Translations under genes and position numbers: made by a program
The notes under the pieces: model-generated
Told to the model about the DNA's origin: nothing
Seen by the model: only the letters and a program-made list of their open reading frames with translations
Databases searched by the model: none
In this document: piece by piece, positions 8,087 through 16,898 of the stretch
Layout: every line of letters starts with the position of its first letter
How positions within the stretch are numbered: position 1 is the first letter of the stretch
Source: Chitinophaga sp. H8
GTDB taxonomy: Bacteria; Bacteroidota; Bacteroidia; Chitinophagales; Chitinophagaceae
Assembly (NCBI RefSeq): GCF_040567655.1
Contig: NZ_JBEXAC010000001.1
Coordinates: 868,001 to 932,000, forward strand
DNA: 64,000 bases
Reading direction: 5' to 3'

Positions 8087-10870
8087 ATGATTGCTAAGGC
8101 CAAGAAAGAGGATTTGCTTTTTAGAAACAACACCGGAAATAAGTCAAGGGAAATTCTTGTAGAGGGGTTTGTAATTCGAATCAAGGAGTTTGAACAGATA
8201 TACAACAATATCAAACGGTTGGGGGGAGGAAATGTTAAGCTGCGGCCGAATTTGGTAATAGGACAACGTGGTGCCGGTAAAACAACACTTTTATATAGAT
8301 TGAAATATCAAATCGAGTCCGATCAGGATTTAAAGGGTAGGTTGTTTCCCATCATGCTAACTGAAGAACAATATAATTTGTCAGAACTGGTGAATCTGTG
8401 GGAGACAGTTGCAAGCGTACTTGAGGATAATTTTGGCTGGATTGGTTTCTATAGGGAAATTGAGAAAATTCTCACTAACAACGCTAAAGGTTATGAACCT
8501 TTAGTGTTTGATCTATTGGATAAGCGGTTAAAAAAAGAAGACAGGAACGTTGTTTTATTTATTGAGAATATAAGCATTTTCTTGAGGAAATTAGATCAAC
8601 AGGCGAGAGAAAAATTTAAAGAGGTATTCACAACCAATTTAAATTTTCATTTATTGGCTTCTTCGACTTCTTATTTTGATGGATATATCAATTATGAGGA
8701 ACCTCCTTACAACTATTTTGATATAACAACATTGGCTGGCCTAAGTCGTGAAGAATGTGAGGTTATGCTACTCAGAATTGGAAGCCAATATGGAGCAGAG
8801 GAGGATATACGTTATATAATCGAGAATCATCCAGGTAGAGTTGAGGCTCTGAGAAGGTTGACCGGAGGAGTTCCGAGAACTATTTCATATCTATTCCAGA
8901 TTTTTCTTGACAACGAAAATGGTAAGGCGATAAATGATCTATACATATTGATAGATACTCTTACTTTTTTATATAAAGCAGAATTAGACCAGTTGTCACC
9001 CCAGCAACAAAAAGTAGTTGATGTCATTGCCAGAAAATGGGATGCCGTGTCTGTAAAAGAGATAACCAGGCTTACACGTTTCGAAAGTAAGAATGTATCA
9101 TCTATTCTTGCTGCCTTAGAGAAAAATCAAATGATAGAAATTGTACGTACAAATACAAAGAATCATTTGTATCGAATCCGTGAACGCTTTATGAATATAT
9201 GGTATCTCATGCGTTTTGGTAGGAAGCATGATAAAGATAGTATTATCTGGCTTGTTAGATTCTTCGATGCCTGGTGTGATGAGACCGAGCTAGCTAAAAG
9301 GGTCGCTGCGCACATAGATAATTTGAAGGGGGGAGAATTCGATGTTAATGCCGCAATTGATATGGGAAATACCTTTCTATCTTGTGAAAATGTTCCTCAA
9401 GAGCTAAAAATGCTCCTATACAAAGAGACTAAATCTAAACTTCCAGAAAGGTTGGCTAAGTCATTTGCCCCTGGTGATTTTATTTATCAAAAAATTCAAT
9501 CACTTACGGAAGAGAAGAAATTTGATCAGGCTCTTGAACTATTGGAGCAGGTAACAACGAAAGATATACAGTATTATAGAATTGCAACATGGCTTTTTTT
9601 GGTCACAGGAAACTATAGTAAAAGTGTACAGGCCGCAGAGTATGTATTATCTTTTGATGAGAACGATGCTAGTGCTGCTCTTATACTGGGGATTATTTAT
9701 GAGGATCATATACGTGATATTGAAAAAGCCGAGTATTATCTTAAAAATAGCCTTCAGCAGAAGACTATTCATCCGTACGCTGCAAGTAGAATGGGGAATA
9801 TAGCTTATAAGTACAGGCATGATCTTGTAGAGGCGGAGCAGTATCATAGACAGGCAATTAAAAAGAATTTCAAGTCTTCTCTGATTTTTCTTGGGGATAT
9901 ATTTCTTCGTGAGAAAGAATTTGACAAGGCCCAAAAACTGTATTCTGAGGCTATTATTGCAAAAGTTGAGAGTGCGAATTCAAAGCTGGGTATTTTATAT
10001 GCAACAATTAATGATACAAAGAATGCTAAAAAGTATTTCAATGAGGCTATAAGATTGAATGAAAAAGATGCTCTCATAAATATGGGTATCTGGTACCGTG
10101 TTAGGAGGCGCCCAAATTTCTCCAAGGCCGAGTTCTATTTCAAAAAGGCTATTGATGCGGGGATTGTAAAAGCCTACTGTCTTTTAGGGGATCTATATAT
10201 GGAGGAATTGAAGGATGCAAGAAAGGCAATAGAAATGTTTGAATTGGGTGTTCAGCATAAAGATGCTGAATCAGCACATCAATTGGCACACATATATAGC
10301 GATAATAAAAATTACGAAGCGTCAGATGAAATGTTTGAAAAGTCGTTAGAACTTGAGAGTGGAAACGGAGTCACTTGTTTTATAGGTAGTATTTATGCAA
10401 GTGGCCGGGCGAATAAAAAAGAGTATGCCCTACACTTATTTAAAAAACATCTTCCTCCATTCGAAGAGCTGGATCTGTCCGATAAATTGTTGTATGCACG
10501 CATTCTGCTGTGGAATGATCGGGAAGAAGAGGCCTTGCATTATTTTCAAAATACTTATAAGGAATTATCGAAGGTTATAACTGAAACTGATAATGAGGAT
10601 AAAGATTTGTCTTCATCTGTTAATTCAGTCCTCAACCAGGTCTCAAACTATATGTTTTTATTGATTGCCAAAGAAAGATATAGCGCGTGTTTGTCTTTGT
10701 TTGAAGAGTCTAGAGTTGATTTTAAAACAATGCTGAGACCAATTTATTTTCTACTTATGGAATATCTTAAGAAGGATTTCCCTTTAGAGTATCTGAAAGC
10801 GGGTGAGGAATTACAGGATACTATAAAGGAACTAAAAGTGGTAATAGATTTAATAAAAAAAAGACTCTAG
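8087..10870 (+). CDS. P-loop AAA+ ATPase with winged helix and TPR/Sel1-like repeats; possible defence protein
   Basis: This 927-residue protein begins with an ATPase domain of the archaeal-ATPase/ORC-like kind: Walker A GQRGAGKTTLL at residues 59-69, Walker B VVLFIENIS near 155-163 (Glu in place of the usual Asp), and the GGVPRTISYL segment near 280. A winged helix follows (about 320-385, VKEITRLTRFESKNVSSIL). The rest, from about 470 to 850, is a solenoid of TPR/Sel1-like helix pairs. ATPase-wHTH-solenoid proteins occur as stress or phage sensors in islands. No effector domain is recognised. It has its own operator-rich promoter and stands between the replication and CBASS genes. Confidence 0.8.
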   Translation: MIAKAKKEDLLFRNNTGNKSREILVEGFVIRIKEFEQIYNNIKRLGGGNVKLRPNLVIGQRGAGKTTLLYRLKYQIESDQDLKGRLFPIMLTEEQYNLSELVNLWETVASVLEDNFGWIGFYREIEKILTNNAKGYEPLVFDLLDKRLKKEDRNVVLFIENISIFLRKLDQQAREKFKEVFTTNLNFHLLASSTSYFDGYINYEEPPYNYFDITTLAGLSREECEVMLLRIGSQYGAEEDIRYIIENHPGRVEALRRLTGGVPRTISYLFQIFLDNENGKAINDLYILIDTLTFLYKAELDQLSPQQQKVVDVIARKWDAVSVKEITRLTRFESKNVSSILAALEKNQMIEIVRTNTKNHLYRIRERFMNIWYLMRFGRKHDKDSIIWLVRFFDAWCDETELAKRVAAHIDNLKGGEFDVNAAIDMGNTFLSCENVPQELKMLLYKETKSKLPERLAKSFAPGDFIYQKIQSLTEEKKFDQALELLEQVTTKDIQYYRIATWLFLVTGNYSKSVQAAEYVLSFDENDASAALILGIIYEDHIRDIEKAEYYLKNSLQQKTIHPYAASRMGNIAYKYRHDLVEAEQYHRQAIKKNFKSSLIFLGDIFLREKEFDKAQKLYSEAIIAKVESANSKLGILYATINDTKNAKKYFNEAIRLNEKDALINMGIWYRVRRRPNFSKAEFYFKKAIDAGIVKAYCLLGDLYMEELKDARKAIEMFELGVQHKDAESAHQLAHIYSDNKNYEASDEMFEKSLELESGNGVTCFIGSIYASGRANKKEYALHLFKKHLPPFEELDLSDKLLYARILLWNDREEEALHYFQNTYKELSKVITETDNEDKDLSSSVNSVLNQVSNYMFLLIAKERYSACLSLFEESRVDFKTMLRPIYFLLMEYLKKDFPLEYLKAGEELQDTIKELKVVIDLIKKRL

Positions 10871-11304
10871 CTATATGAAAAAAGCGAAGATGTGACAACA
10901 ATCTCCGCTTTCCGAATCTTCAAATTGCTTGGGAAGGCAGTCCATGTATGTTATACATGGTATGTTTGAAGGTGGTTTTTGCGACAAGATACATTTTTTT
11001 TGTTTAATCGCAAGTTGTCCGGAAATTTTCAATGCCGACGCTAAAGGTTGAAGTGACGAAAAATGTATTGAATGAAGATATTAAGCGGTTAGTGAATGTT
11101 CTCTTTTGTCACCCATTCGACTCAAAACTTAACTTCAAATAATGGGTGCATATTACATTGCGCAGTAAATCTATTCTTAGATTATTTGCCAATCTATTTT
11201 TCATCATTTTTTTATTACTAACAACTTTCGGGGTACCAATATTATTGGTTCAGGTAATGTTATGCTAAATGTGAAACTCACTATTTAGGTAATATAGGAT
11301 TACT
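10871..11304. other. Intergenic region before the CBASS pair
   Basis: No gene is seen here. A terminator follows the AAA/TPR gene (10881-10911). CCATGTATG-T-TATACATGG forms a small hairpin near 10942-10960. The palindrome ACCAAT-ATT-ATTGGT lies at 11235-11249, about 55 bases before the next start, and could be an operator. The stretch is AT-rich, with no clear match to the standard promoter consensus. Confidence 0.5.
10881..10911 (+). terminator. Likely terminator of the AAA/TPR gene
   Basis: AAAGCGAAGAT (10881-10891) pairs with ATCTCCGCTTT (10901-10911) with a single mismatch across a nine-base loop, ten bases after the stop codon. Confidence 0.6.
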
Positions 11305-12351
11305 ATGCCCGTAACACAACAAAGAATTATGGCTATTTTGAATTACTCAAAGAGGTTATCAAACCTCCAAAGCAGAAGGTATGATAGAGAATTGAATGAG
11401 TCAATTATCTCAAAGTCCTTTTCAACGAGCGGGCTTCCCGATAATATTAAATATTTCTTAGAGTCAATGAAGCCTATCGATAAGAAGTATAATGACAGAA
11501 CAATATTGGCGGCTGATAGGATAATGAAGCACTTGGAGGATGGGTTTGGATTGCACTTTGGGAGGGCGTATAGAAAACAGGGCTCTGTGCCGACACGAAC
11601 TAATATCAAGGCGCATAGCGATATTGATCTGCTTACCATTATTGATAGATACGTTTATCAGGACCCCAGCCGTCCTAATACAAACCCATATACATTTTCG
11701 AGTCCGCCGGATGATATAAAACTATTGAGGAAGCAGGCATTGGAGATTTTGAGAGATATATATGATGAGGTAGATGATTCTAACGAAAAATGTATTACTG
11801 TCTTCAACAAAGCTTTATGGAGAAAGATTGATGTCGTTTTCTGTTTCTGGTATAACACCGAAGAATATGAAAGGACTAGTAATGAATATTATAGAGGTAT
11901 TAAGTTTAAAGCCTCCAGCCTGACGCCAGACTATCCATTTGCGCATTTGTACCAGGTAAATCAAAAGGGAGATGCGACAATGGATGGGGCGAGGAGAGCA
12001 ATCAGATTACTCAAAACTTTAAAAGCTGACTCTGATAATGATTTGGAATTGTTGAAAGGCTTTCAGCTTACCTCAGTTATTCATTCTATGGATAATAACC
12101 TACTTTATTATCGTCCTGGGAAGGATATAGATATTGCGCAGGCAGTATCTGGACATCTCAATGTTATTATTAATAACCCTGATTATCGGACTAGTATTCA
12201 AAGTCCAAATGGTTGTGAAAAACCATTTGGAGATTCTATGATTGTCAAAGATTTGAGGTTGTTGAAGGAGGATTTGGATACACTTATAGAAGACGCTTCG
12301 AAAGAAATTCGAGGTAGTTGGTCGGTTAAAAATGCTTTAGTCACATATTAG
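11305..12351 (+). CDS. CBASS cyclic-oligonucleotide synthase (CD-NTase)
   Basis: The 348-residue protein has the DNA polymerase beta-like nucleotidyltransferase signature of the CD-NTase family: Gly93-Ser94 in KQGSVPTRTN, Asp106 and Asp108 in HSDIDLL, and Asp176 in WRKIDVVFCFW as the third metal ligand. Length and spacing fit bacterial cGAS/DncV-like enzymes. On phage infection such enzymes make a cyclic di- or trinucleotide that switches on an effector. The effector here is the TIR-STING gene nine bases downstream. STING-linked enzymes of this family are known to make cyclic di-GMP, so that is the expected product, by analogy only. The clade was not assigned. Confidence 0.9.
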   Translation: MPVTQQRIMAILNYSKRLSNLQSRRYDRELNESIISKSFSTSGLPDNIKYFLESMKPIDKKYNDRTILAADRIMKHLEDGFGLHFGRAYRKQGSVPTRTNIKAHSDIDLLTIIDRYVYQDPSRPNTNPYTFSSPPDDIKLLRKQALEILRDIYDEVDDSNEKCITVFNKALWRKIDVVFCFWYNTEEYERTSNEYYRGIKFKASSLTPDYPFAHLYQVNQKGDATMDGARRAIRLLKTLKADSDNDLELLKGFQLTSVIHSMDNNLLYYRPGKDIDIAQAVSGHLNVIINNPDYRTSIQSPNGCEKPFGDSMIVKDLRLLKEDLDTLIEDASKEIRGSWSVKNALVTY

Positions 12352-12360
12352 TACAGTTTT

Positions 12361-13293
12361 ATGAATCATAAGCCAAAAATTTTTATAGGATCATCTAAGG
12401 GTGCATATAAGGTAGCAGAACTTGTTCGAGACGAATTGAGTAACGTCGGAGATTGCATCTTATGGCAAGATCCAGGTGTCTGGGAAGTCAACAGGAGTAC
12501 ATTTGACAACTTACTCAGAATGGTTGGGTATTTTGACTTTGGTGTTTTTGTCGCTACCGCGGACGATTTGACGTTGACTAATAGTAGCTTGGTTTTTGAA
12601 GCAAGAGATAATGTAATACTAGAAATGACATTGTTTTTAGGGGCGATGGGACGCGATAAGTCATTTTTGTTGGTCGAAGAGGGAATAAAGTTGCCAACTG
12701 ACTTTAATGGCATATACATGCCTAGATTTAATCCGAAAGATGAGGCGAGTATTAAAGCGGCGTGCTCTGAATATGCTAAGAAAATCGAAGAGCACTATGC
12801 ACTTGGACATCTAAGTTTGTATCCTACAACGGCCCTGGCAATTGGTTACTATAAGAACTTTGTTAAAGGTCTTGTAGACAGTGTTAGCTCTGCTAATCCA
12901 TTGAGGTTTGATGGTAAGGAATTTACAGATTTTAAATTACGAGTTGTTATTCCGAGTGATTTGAAGGGCAATATTCGAGAAAAAGCTCATCAATTTTACA
13001 AACGTCATCGATTGGTCGAAAATGCAATAGAAACTAAGTTTAGAAAGCACCCGGCTTGGTTTCAACTTGATCTCTCAAATGCTCCGCATGCCTTCCTTTA
13101 TGATATGCCCAGTACCTTGACTGGAATAGACGATGCAATAGAAATGATTTTGCAGAAAAATTATCAAGGAAGATCTAAGATGCAGGAGATCATTGAGCAA
13201 AGAGAATTAAATAATTTCAGGAGGGTTCTCCAAATGCAAATTGATAAGAGTCCATTTGCCCAGGAGGTAGTTGAAATTATTGATGAATTTTAG
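12361..13293 (+). CDS. TIR-STING CBASS effector (Cap12-like)
   Basis: This 310-residue protein is a TIR-like domain (about 5-145) fused to a bacterial STING domain (about 150-310). The TIR part starts KIFIGSSKGAYKVAELV and has the catalytic glutamate region DNVILEMTLFLG, with Glu88 as likely catalytic residue. The STING part starts TTALAIGYYKNFVKGL, which matches the first helix of animal STING (GLAWSYYIGYL), then KLRVVIPSDL and DMPSTL, the ligand-lid elements. Known TIR-STINGs form filaments on binding cyclic di-GMP and degrade NAD+, arresting the cell. It is cotranscribed with the CD-NTase (9-base gap). Confidence 0.9.
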   Translation: MNHKPKIFIGSSKGAYKVAELVRDELSNVGDCILWQDPGVWEVNRSTFDNLLRMVGYFDFGVFVATADDLTLTNSSLVFEARDNVILEMTLFLGAMGRDKSFLLVEEGIKLPTDFNGIYMPRFNPKDEASIKAACSEYAKKIEEHYALGHLSLYPTTALAIGYYKNFVKGLVDSVSSANPLRFDGKEFTDFKLRVVIPSDLKGNIREKAHQFYKRHRLVENAIETKFRKHPAWFQLDLSNAPHAFLYDMPSTLTGIDDAIEMILQKNYQGRSKMQEIIEQRELNNFRRVLQMQIDKSPFAQEVVEIIDEF

Positions 13294-13304
13294 GTTCTAA
13301 AATG

Positions 13305-13348
13305 ATACCAATTACGGGGAAATGTAATAGTTTGCCTGTAATTGGTAT
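13305..13348. terminator. Bidirectional terminator between convergent operons
   Basis: ATACCAATTAC at 13305-13315 (counting the outer A) pairs with GTAATTGGTAT at 13338-13348. It lies between the stop of TIR-STING and the stop of the convergent glycosylase gene. Confidence 0.6.
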
Positions 13349-13357
13349 TCGATAAGT

Positions 13358-14011
13358 TTAGGCCAATTCAAGTTCAAGTTGTGATTTTTTAATAGAAGAT
13401 TTAGTTGACATAAAATGCCATATGCTGTAGTCCAAAGAGGATCTTGAAATTTCAAGAAAATCTGCGGCATATTCAACTACTTTTTTGGTGGAGTAGTAGT
13501 CGTTTATTGTTACTTCCGCCATTTCAACAAAAGAGTATATATGTCTATCAACTGCCACAGTATCAAAGTCAAGTAATTTTAATAGGTAGTCTAACGTTTT
13601 GGGACCAATTCCATTCAATTCCAGAAACTTCAACTGATTTTCAGGGAAGGTTAGATAGTGCTTTAGATCAGTACACGTATTTATTTTGTTTTTTTGGGAA
13701 AATACCAGGACGCTCTTAATTCTATTCAATTTCGTGGAATTTTTCCATACTATAATGTTTTCTAATCCTTCTGAGGTAATAAGCTTTCCAAATTTATTTA
13801 CGGTGTTTGCATTAGGATACAAGGTTAGTACTCTTTCAACTCTAGGCTTTACAACAGTTTTGTAATTCAAACTCGATTGTAATATAATGTCGGTATAAAG
13901 TGCGCCAATGTGATTGTAGCAAAGGTTATTACTCTTTTTATATACAGTAAATTCTTCGCCTAAATCTGTGATAAAGTTAGCTAGTTTTCTAGCATCTTTT
14001 GCGCAATTCAT
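13358..14011 (-). CDS. HhH-GPD DNA glycosylase-like protein (Cap11/OGG-like)
   Basis: This 217-residue protein carries a helix-hairpin-helix LNGIGPKTLDYLLKLL followed by FDTVAVDRHIYSF. The Lys in GIGPKT and the Asp in VDRHI match the catalytic lysine and aspartate of endonuclease III/OGG glycosylase-lyases. No C-terminal four-cysteine iron-sulphur motif is present. It is the last gene of a six-gene - strand operon, 11 bases after the QueC-like gene. In type IV CBASS an OGG-fold protein (Cap11) accompanies a QueC-like one (Cap9), so this is a candidate Cap11-like component. It may excise a modified base from phage or host DNA, or act on a base conjugate. Confidence 0.8.
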   Translation of the reverse strand: MNCAKDARKLANFITDLGEEFTVYKKSNNLCYNHIGALYTDIILQSSLNYKTVVKPRVERVLTLYPNANTVNKFGKLITSEGLENIIVWKNSTKLNRIKSVLVFSQKNKINTCTDLKHYLTFPENQLKFLELNGIGPKTLDYLLKLLDFDTVAVDRHIYSFVEMAEVTINDYYSTKKVVEYAADFLEISRSSLDYSIWHFMSTKSSIKKSQLELELA

Positions 14012-14022
14012 ATTGTTTTATT

Positions 14023-14655
14023 TTAATATTCTTGTTCAATCTGTCTTATAGCTTCTAGTCTATCTACGCAGTTTGGGCAAGCTCCACACGGAATTATTGC
14101 GGACGCCTGGCATGAAAATGTAATTCCTATTGGAGCACCCAATTCAATACCAAGTTTAGCAACTTCATATTTTGATTTATACCTGAATGGCATGCTTATT
14201 TTTACTGACCCGTAATCACTCAATAAGCCATCCATTTTTTCAAAAAATTCATTCGAACAGTCTATTTCTTTGGCATGATTACTATTTATGAATGCCGAGT
14301 ACACATAAGAATAGCCAATATTGCGCGCAAATGTAGCACCAATTGTTAATAATAATAAATTTCGATAAGGAATATAAAGATCGTCCGCAGAAATTTCGTC
14401 ATTCCAGAGATCGGCGGCTTTGATAAATTTAGATTTTGATTTTTTATAAACTGATTGAATATCAATTGATTCTATTTCTTCTATTTTGTTAATGGGCATA
14501 ACCTTCCTTAATGTTTCAAACTCAGTTTCGGCGCAATGTTGTCCGTAATTAATAAATAGCGGAACAAAGTCAATTTCTTGGGCTAGCAGCCAATATGCCA
14601 TAGTCGTTGAGTCTAGCCCGCCAGACGCTAAAAGGACTCCATTTTTATTTCCCAT
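14023..14655 (-). CDS. QueC-like ATP-dependent enzyme (Cap9/QatC-like)
   Basis: This 210-residue protein is a full QueC homologue by motif. It has the PP-loop LASGGLDSTTMAYWL at the N-terminus, YIPYRNLLLLTIGATFA in the middle, and the zinc site CQASAIIPCGACPNC at the C-terminus with four cysteines. QueC makes 7-cyano-7-deazaguanine from carboxy-deazaguanine using ATP and ammonia. No other queuosine gene (queD, queE, queF, tgt) is nearby; its neighbours are an ATPase, PIN, a PfkB-deoxyribosyltransferase fusion and a glycosylase. This is the context of immunity QueC proteins (Cap9 of type IV CBASS, QatC). Its gene overlaps the upstream gene by 11 bases. Confidence 0.88.
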   Translation of the reverse strand: MGNKNGVLLASGGLDSTTMAYWLLAQEIDFVPLFINYGQHCAETEFETLRKVMPINKIEEIESIDIQSVYKKSKSKFIKAADLWNDEISADDLYIPYRNLLLLTIGATFARNIGYSYVYSAFINSNHAKEIDCSNEFFEKMDGLLSDYGSVKISMPFRYKSKYEVAKLGIELGAPIGITFSCQASAIIPCGACPNCVDRLEAIRQIEQEY

Positions 14656-15976
14656 ACCGAAATATATTACTACTTTTTATAAATACTTCTGAAATTATTA
14701 CGTCTAAATCGCTTGAAATTACATCTGGTAATTCTGTTAACATGCAGTTTGTAGCTCTATTAAACGGATCATAAACTATACTTGGTATACCTTTCGCAGC
14801 CGCCCAGCCTATTTCTAGAAGAGTGCCAGGATCATCATATAACAGTACTCCGATTAGAACAGAACATTCACTTAGCATAACCATATCTTTGGCAAAAAGT
14901 TCTTGTCTTCGCGCTTTTGTAGCATTCACTTCCATTTGACCATTTTCTTTTATAGGTCTACGAGGTGTGAAATTATGATAAATGAGATTTTCTACTAATT
15001 TATTTATGGGAGTTGTATCTATGAAATCAAAATCAGGAGCTGCTATATAAATATTGATTTTTTTTCTAATTTCCCAAGGAAGGAAAGTACCACCTAAATT
15101 AGTCAGATCCACCAAATTGGATTTGAGAATTCTCGTTACATTATTCTTAAAATCATCTGGAAATGTTGTTCCCGCATATTCTGCTGCAATCCATGAAGAT
15201 AAAATCATTGCTTCTTTTAGCTTGCTAGGATTATGCTTTACTACACAGGCTGCGAAATAAGCATCACCTACACCAACAGAATGCATGATTGGACGAGTTT
15301 GAGATGGTGCAAAGGCACTTTCTTTCCTAATAAAATCCAATCCACGGCTACCTCCCCTGTTTTCCTTCAAAATTATCGTATCCGTATAATCTTGAAACTG
15401 ATTAAAGAAATCATCCAAATTATTTTCAAATAAACTTTTAAACAAATTCGAAGAGGTAGAGACAAAAATAGAGCTCAGCTTTTTAGAAAGTTTATTGAAA
15501 AATGAAATGTCACCGATATTGTTTGCGACATCTACATGGATTTGACCATTCAAAGCCCCGATCAAATTTATCATATCATAATTACCTGATATCAATAAAT
15601 AATCTGTATAATCTGCACTTCTTATCTTTTCATATGCGGACTCATCATATTCGATTTGAATCTCATCTCGCAACAAAAACTCGTATCCCTGATCTCCTGT
15701 TTCTTTAGCTTCTGAAATTAAAAAAACATATGGCGATCCAACCACGTTACCTAGCTTAGTTATTTCTTGGCAACCAAGGGAATTCAGATACTTAAAAACA
15801 GAATTGTCTAAATAAGATGGCGCAAAATAGGCAACCCCGAAAGGAATATCCAAGCTCCACAAAGTCCTTGCAGCATGTACAATCCCTCCCATTCGAAGCT
15901 TAACATCTGTTGTCAATGTCTTTAAGGTAACATCAACAAGAATATCTCCAATAAGGCAAATCTTTTTTCTTGTCAT
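14645..15976 (-). CDS. Fusion of PfkB-type kinase and nucleoside 2-deoxyribosyltransferase-like domain
   Basis: The 443-residue protein has two enzyme domains. Residues about 5-300 are a PfkB/ribokinase-like kinase: CLIGDILVDVT, then RMGGIVHAARTLW, and the catalytic HSVGVGDAYFAA with its Asp base. Residues about 310-430 are like nucleoside 2-deoxyribosyltransferases: INIYIAAPDFDF, a FAKDMVMLSECSVLIGVL segment, and DPGTLLEIGWAAAKGIP with the catalytic-type glutamate. Together they could cleave a deoxynucleoside and phosphorylate the sugar or nucleoside. The ATG overlaps the stop of the preceding small gene by four bases and the stop overlaps queC by 11, so all are tightly coupled. I know no characterised protein with this fusion in immunity. 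Confidence 0.82.
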   Translation of the reverse strand: MTRKKICLIGDILVDVTLKTLTTDVKLRMGGIVHAARTLWSLDIPFGVAYFAPSYLDNSVFKYLNSLGCQEITKLGNVVGSPYVFLISEAKETGDQGYEFLLRDEIQIEYDESAYEKIRSADYTDYLLISGNYDMINLIGALNGQIHVDVANNIGDISFFNKLSKKLSSIFVSTSSNLFKSLFENNLDDFFNQFQDYTDTIILKENRGGSRGLDFIRKESAFAPSQTRPIMHSVGVGDAYFAACVVKHNPSKLKEAMILSSWIAAEYAGTTFPDDFKNNVTRILKSNLVDLTNLGGTFLPWEIRKKINIYIAAPDFDFIDTTPINKLVENLIYHNFTPRRPIKENGQMEVNATKARRQELFAKDMVMLSECSVLIGVLLYDDPGTLLEIGWAAAKGIPSIVYDPFNRATNCMLTELPDVISSDLDVIISEVFIKSSNIFRYGK

Positions 15977-16350
15977 AATAATGGAACTATATCAACATTC
16001 ACTGAAGGCGTCGAAGTAATTGATGAGGCTGTTACAGTTCCTCCGTACTTAAATTTGTCGTCCAGACAATACTTAATATAATTAAATTTTGTTGGGAGGT
16101 AGCCAATCTCTTCCTTCAATTTATTTTCAACAACTAATCGAACCCCATTAAAGGAAACAAAAACCTCTGTTTCAACTGGCGGGACATTTCCATAGTTAAT
16201 AAAATAAAAACATCGTCCCACTTCTTCCAATGAGCAACTGAATGCTTCACCACATTTGTCTTTTCCACTTGATCCCCCGTTAGCTCCTTCTGAGTTGGTC
16301 GGCTTATGCCGAGAGTAATCGCTAAAAGATCCGCTACCTGTACTTCCCAT
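15973..16350 (-). CDS. Small protein with Gly/Ser-rich N-terminus; candidate substrate of the QueC-like enzyme
   Basis: This 125-residue protein is not recognised as a known family. It starts MGSTGSGSFSDYSRHK and stays Gly/Ser-rich to about residue 32; the rest is beta-rich (ETEVFVSFNGVRLVVENKL, YGGTVTASSI). After Met removal its first residue would be glycine. QatB of the Qat system also starts MG followed by Ser/Thr/Gly-rich sequence, and QueC-like enzymes of immune loci have recently been reported (from memory) to attach a deazaguanine to a partner's N-terminus. It lies directly before the PfkB fusion and queC, overlapping the next start by four bases. The substrate role is inference. Confidence 0.7.
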   Translation of the reverse strand: MGSTGSGSFSDYSRHKPTNSEGANGGSSGKDKCGEAFSCSLEEVGRCFYFINYGNVPPVETEVFVSFNGVRLVVENKLKEEIGYLPTKFNYIKYCLDDKFKYGGTVTASSITSTPSVNVDIVPLL

Positions 16351-16362
16351 AGTTTTTATATT

Positions 16363-16893
16363 TTATTTTTTCTCAAATATTTTTTGTGCTGCTGTAAGTT
16401 TTTCTCGCTGAGCATTAGTTGTAGATATACATGGCTTACAAATCTCAGCAATATTCGCATCTGACAAGAGAGCTTTATTATTACGTGACCTATATATCTT
16501 AGGCCTGCTGGATGTATTTGAAAAAAATAGACTGTGCTTAAAATACGGGTATGCTCGTTTATCTAACGAACAGACCAATTTGCATCCAGAGGCAATCAAT
16601 AAGCCAACTAAATGTTGATCATCAAAATCAGGATGTTCGATTTGCTGTGAAACGTTCGCTTCTAAAGCATCGACTTTAGCATTGCTTATATACACGGCCT
16701 TGTGAATACTTCTCAAAGTAACAAACAGCCGCAAATAGTTTTCCTTTAACTCTTTAACATATTTCGATCCTCCATATACCACTTTCCCCCTTCCTTCCAT
16801 CAACCAGGTAAATACAGGTTCAAATTCTTCGTGGTTGTCAGAATTACGAGAAAAGACACTTGCTAATGTATTTGTATCTACTACAATGCACAT
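16363..16893 (-). CDS. PIN-domain nuclease-like protein
   Basis: The 176-residue protein starts CIVVDTNTLASVF, the first acidic motif of PIN ribonucleases (Asp6). A further acidic set lies in HPDFDDQHLVGLLIASGCKLVCSLDKRAY (about 108-138; shown here as parts: HPDFDDQHLVGLL, then LVCSLDKRAY). These give the three to four carboxylates needed for a metal-dependent RNase site. It is the second gene of the operon, five bases after the ATPase gene and 12 before the small Gly-starting gene. In this setting it is probably the nuclease effector controlled by the ATPase, rather than a toxin of a toxin-antitoxin pair. Confidence 0.78.
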   Translation of the reverse strand: MCIVVDTNTLASVFSRNSDNHEEFEPVFTWLMEGRGKVVYGGSKYVKELKENYLRLFVTLRSIHKAVYISNAKVDALEANVSQQIEHPDFDDQHLVGLLIASGCKLVCSLDKRAYPYFKHSLFFSNTSSRPKIYRSRNNKALLSDANIAEICKPCISTTNAQREKLTAAQKIFEKK

Positions 16894-16898
16894 AAAGG

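Noticed and set aside
11305..12351. tRNA-modifying or kanamycin-type nucleotidyltransferase
   Set aside because: The DxD spacing, 348-residue length and pairing with TIR-STING fit a CD-NTase much better.
14023..14655. Housekeeping queuosine biosynthesis gene
   Set aside because: No queD, queE, queF or tgt nearby, and the neighbours are nuclease- and ATPase-type genes inside a mobile element.
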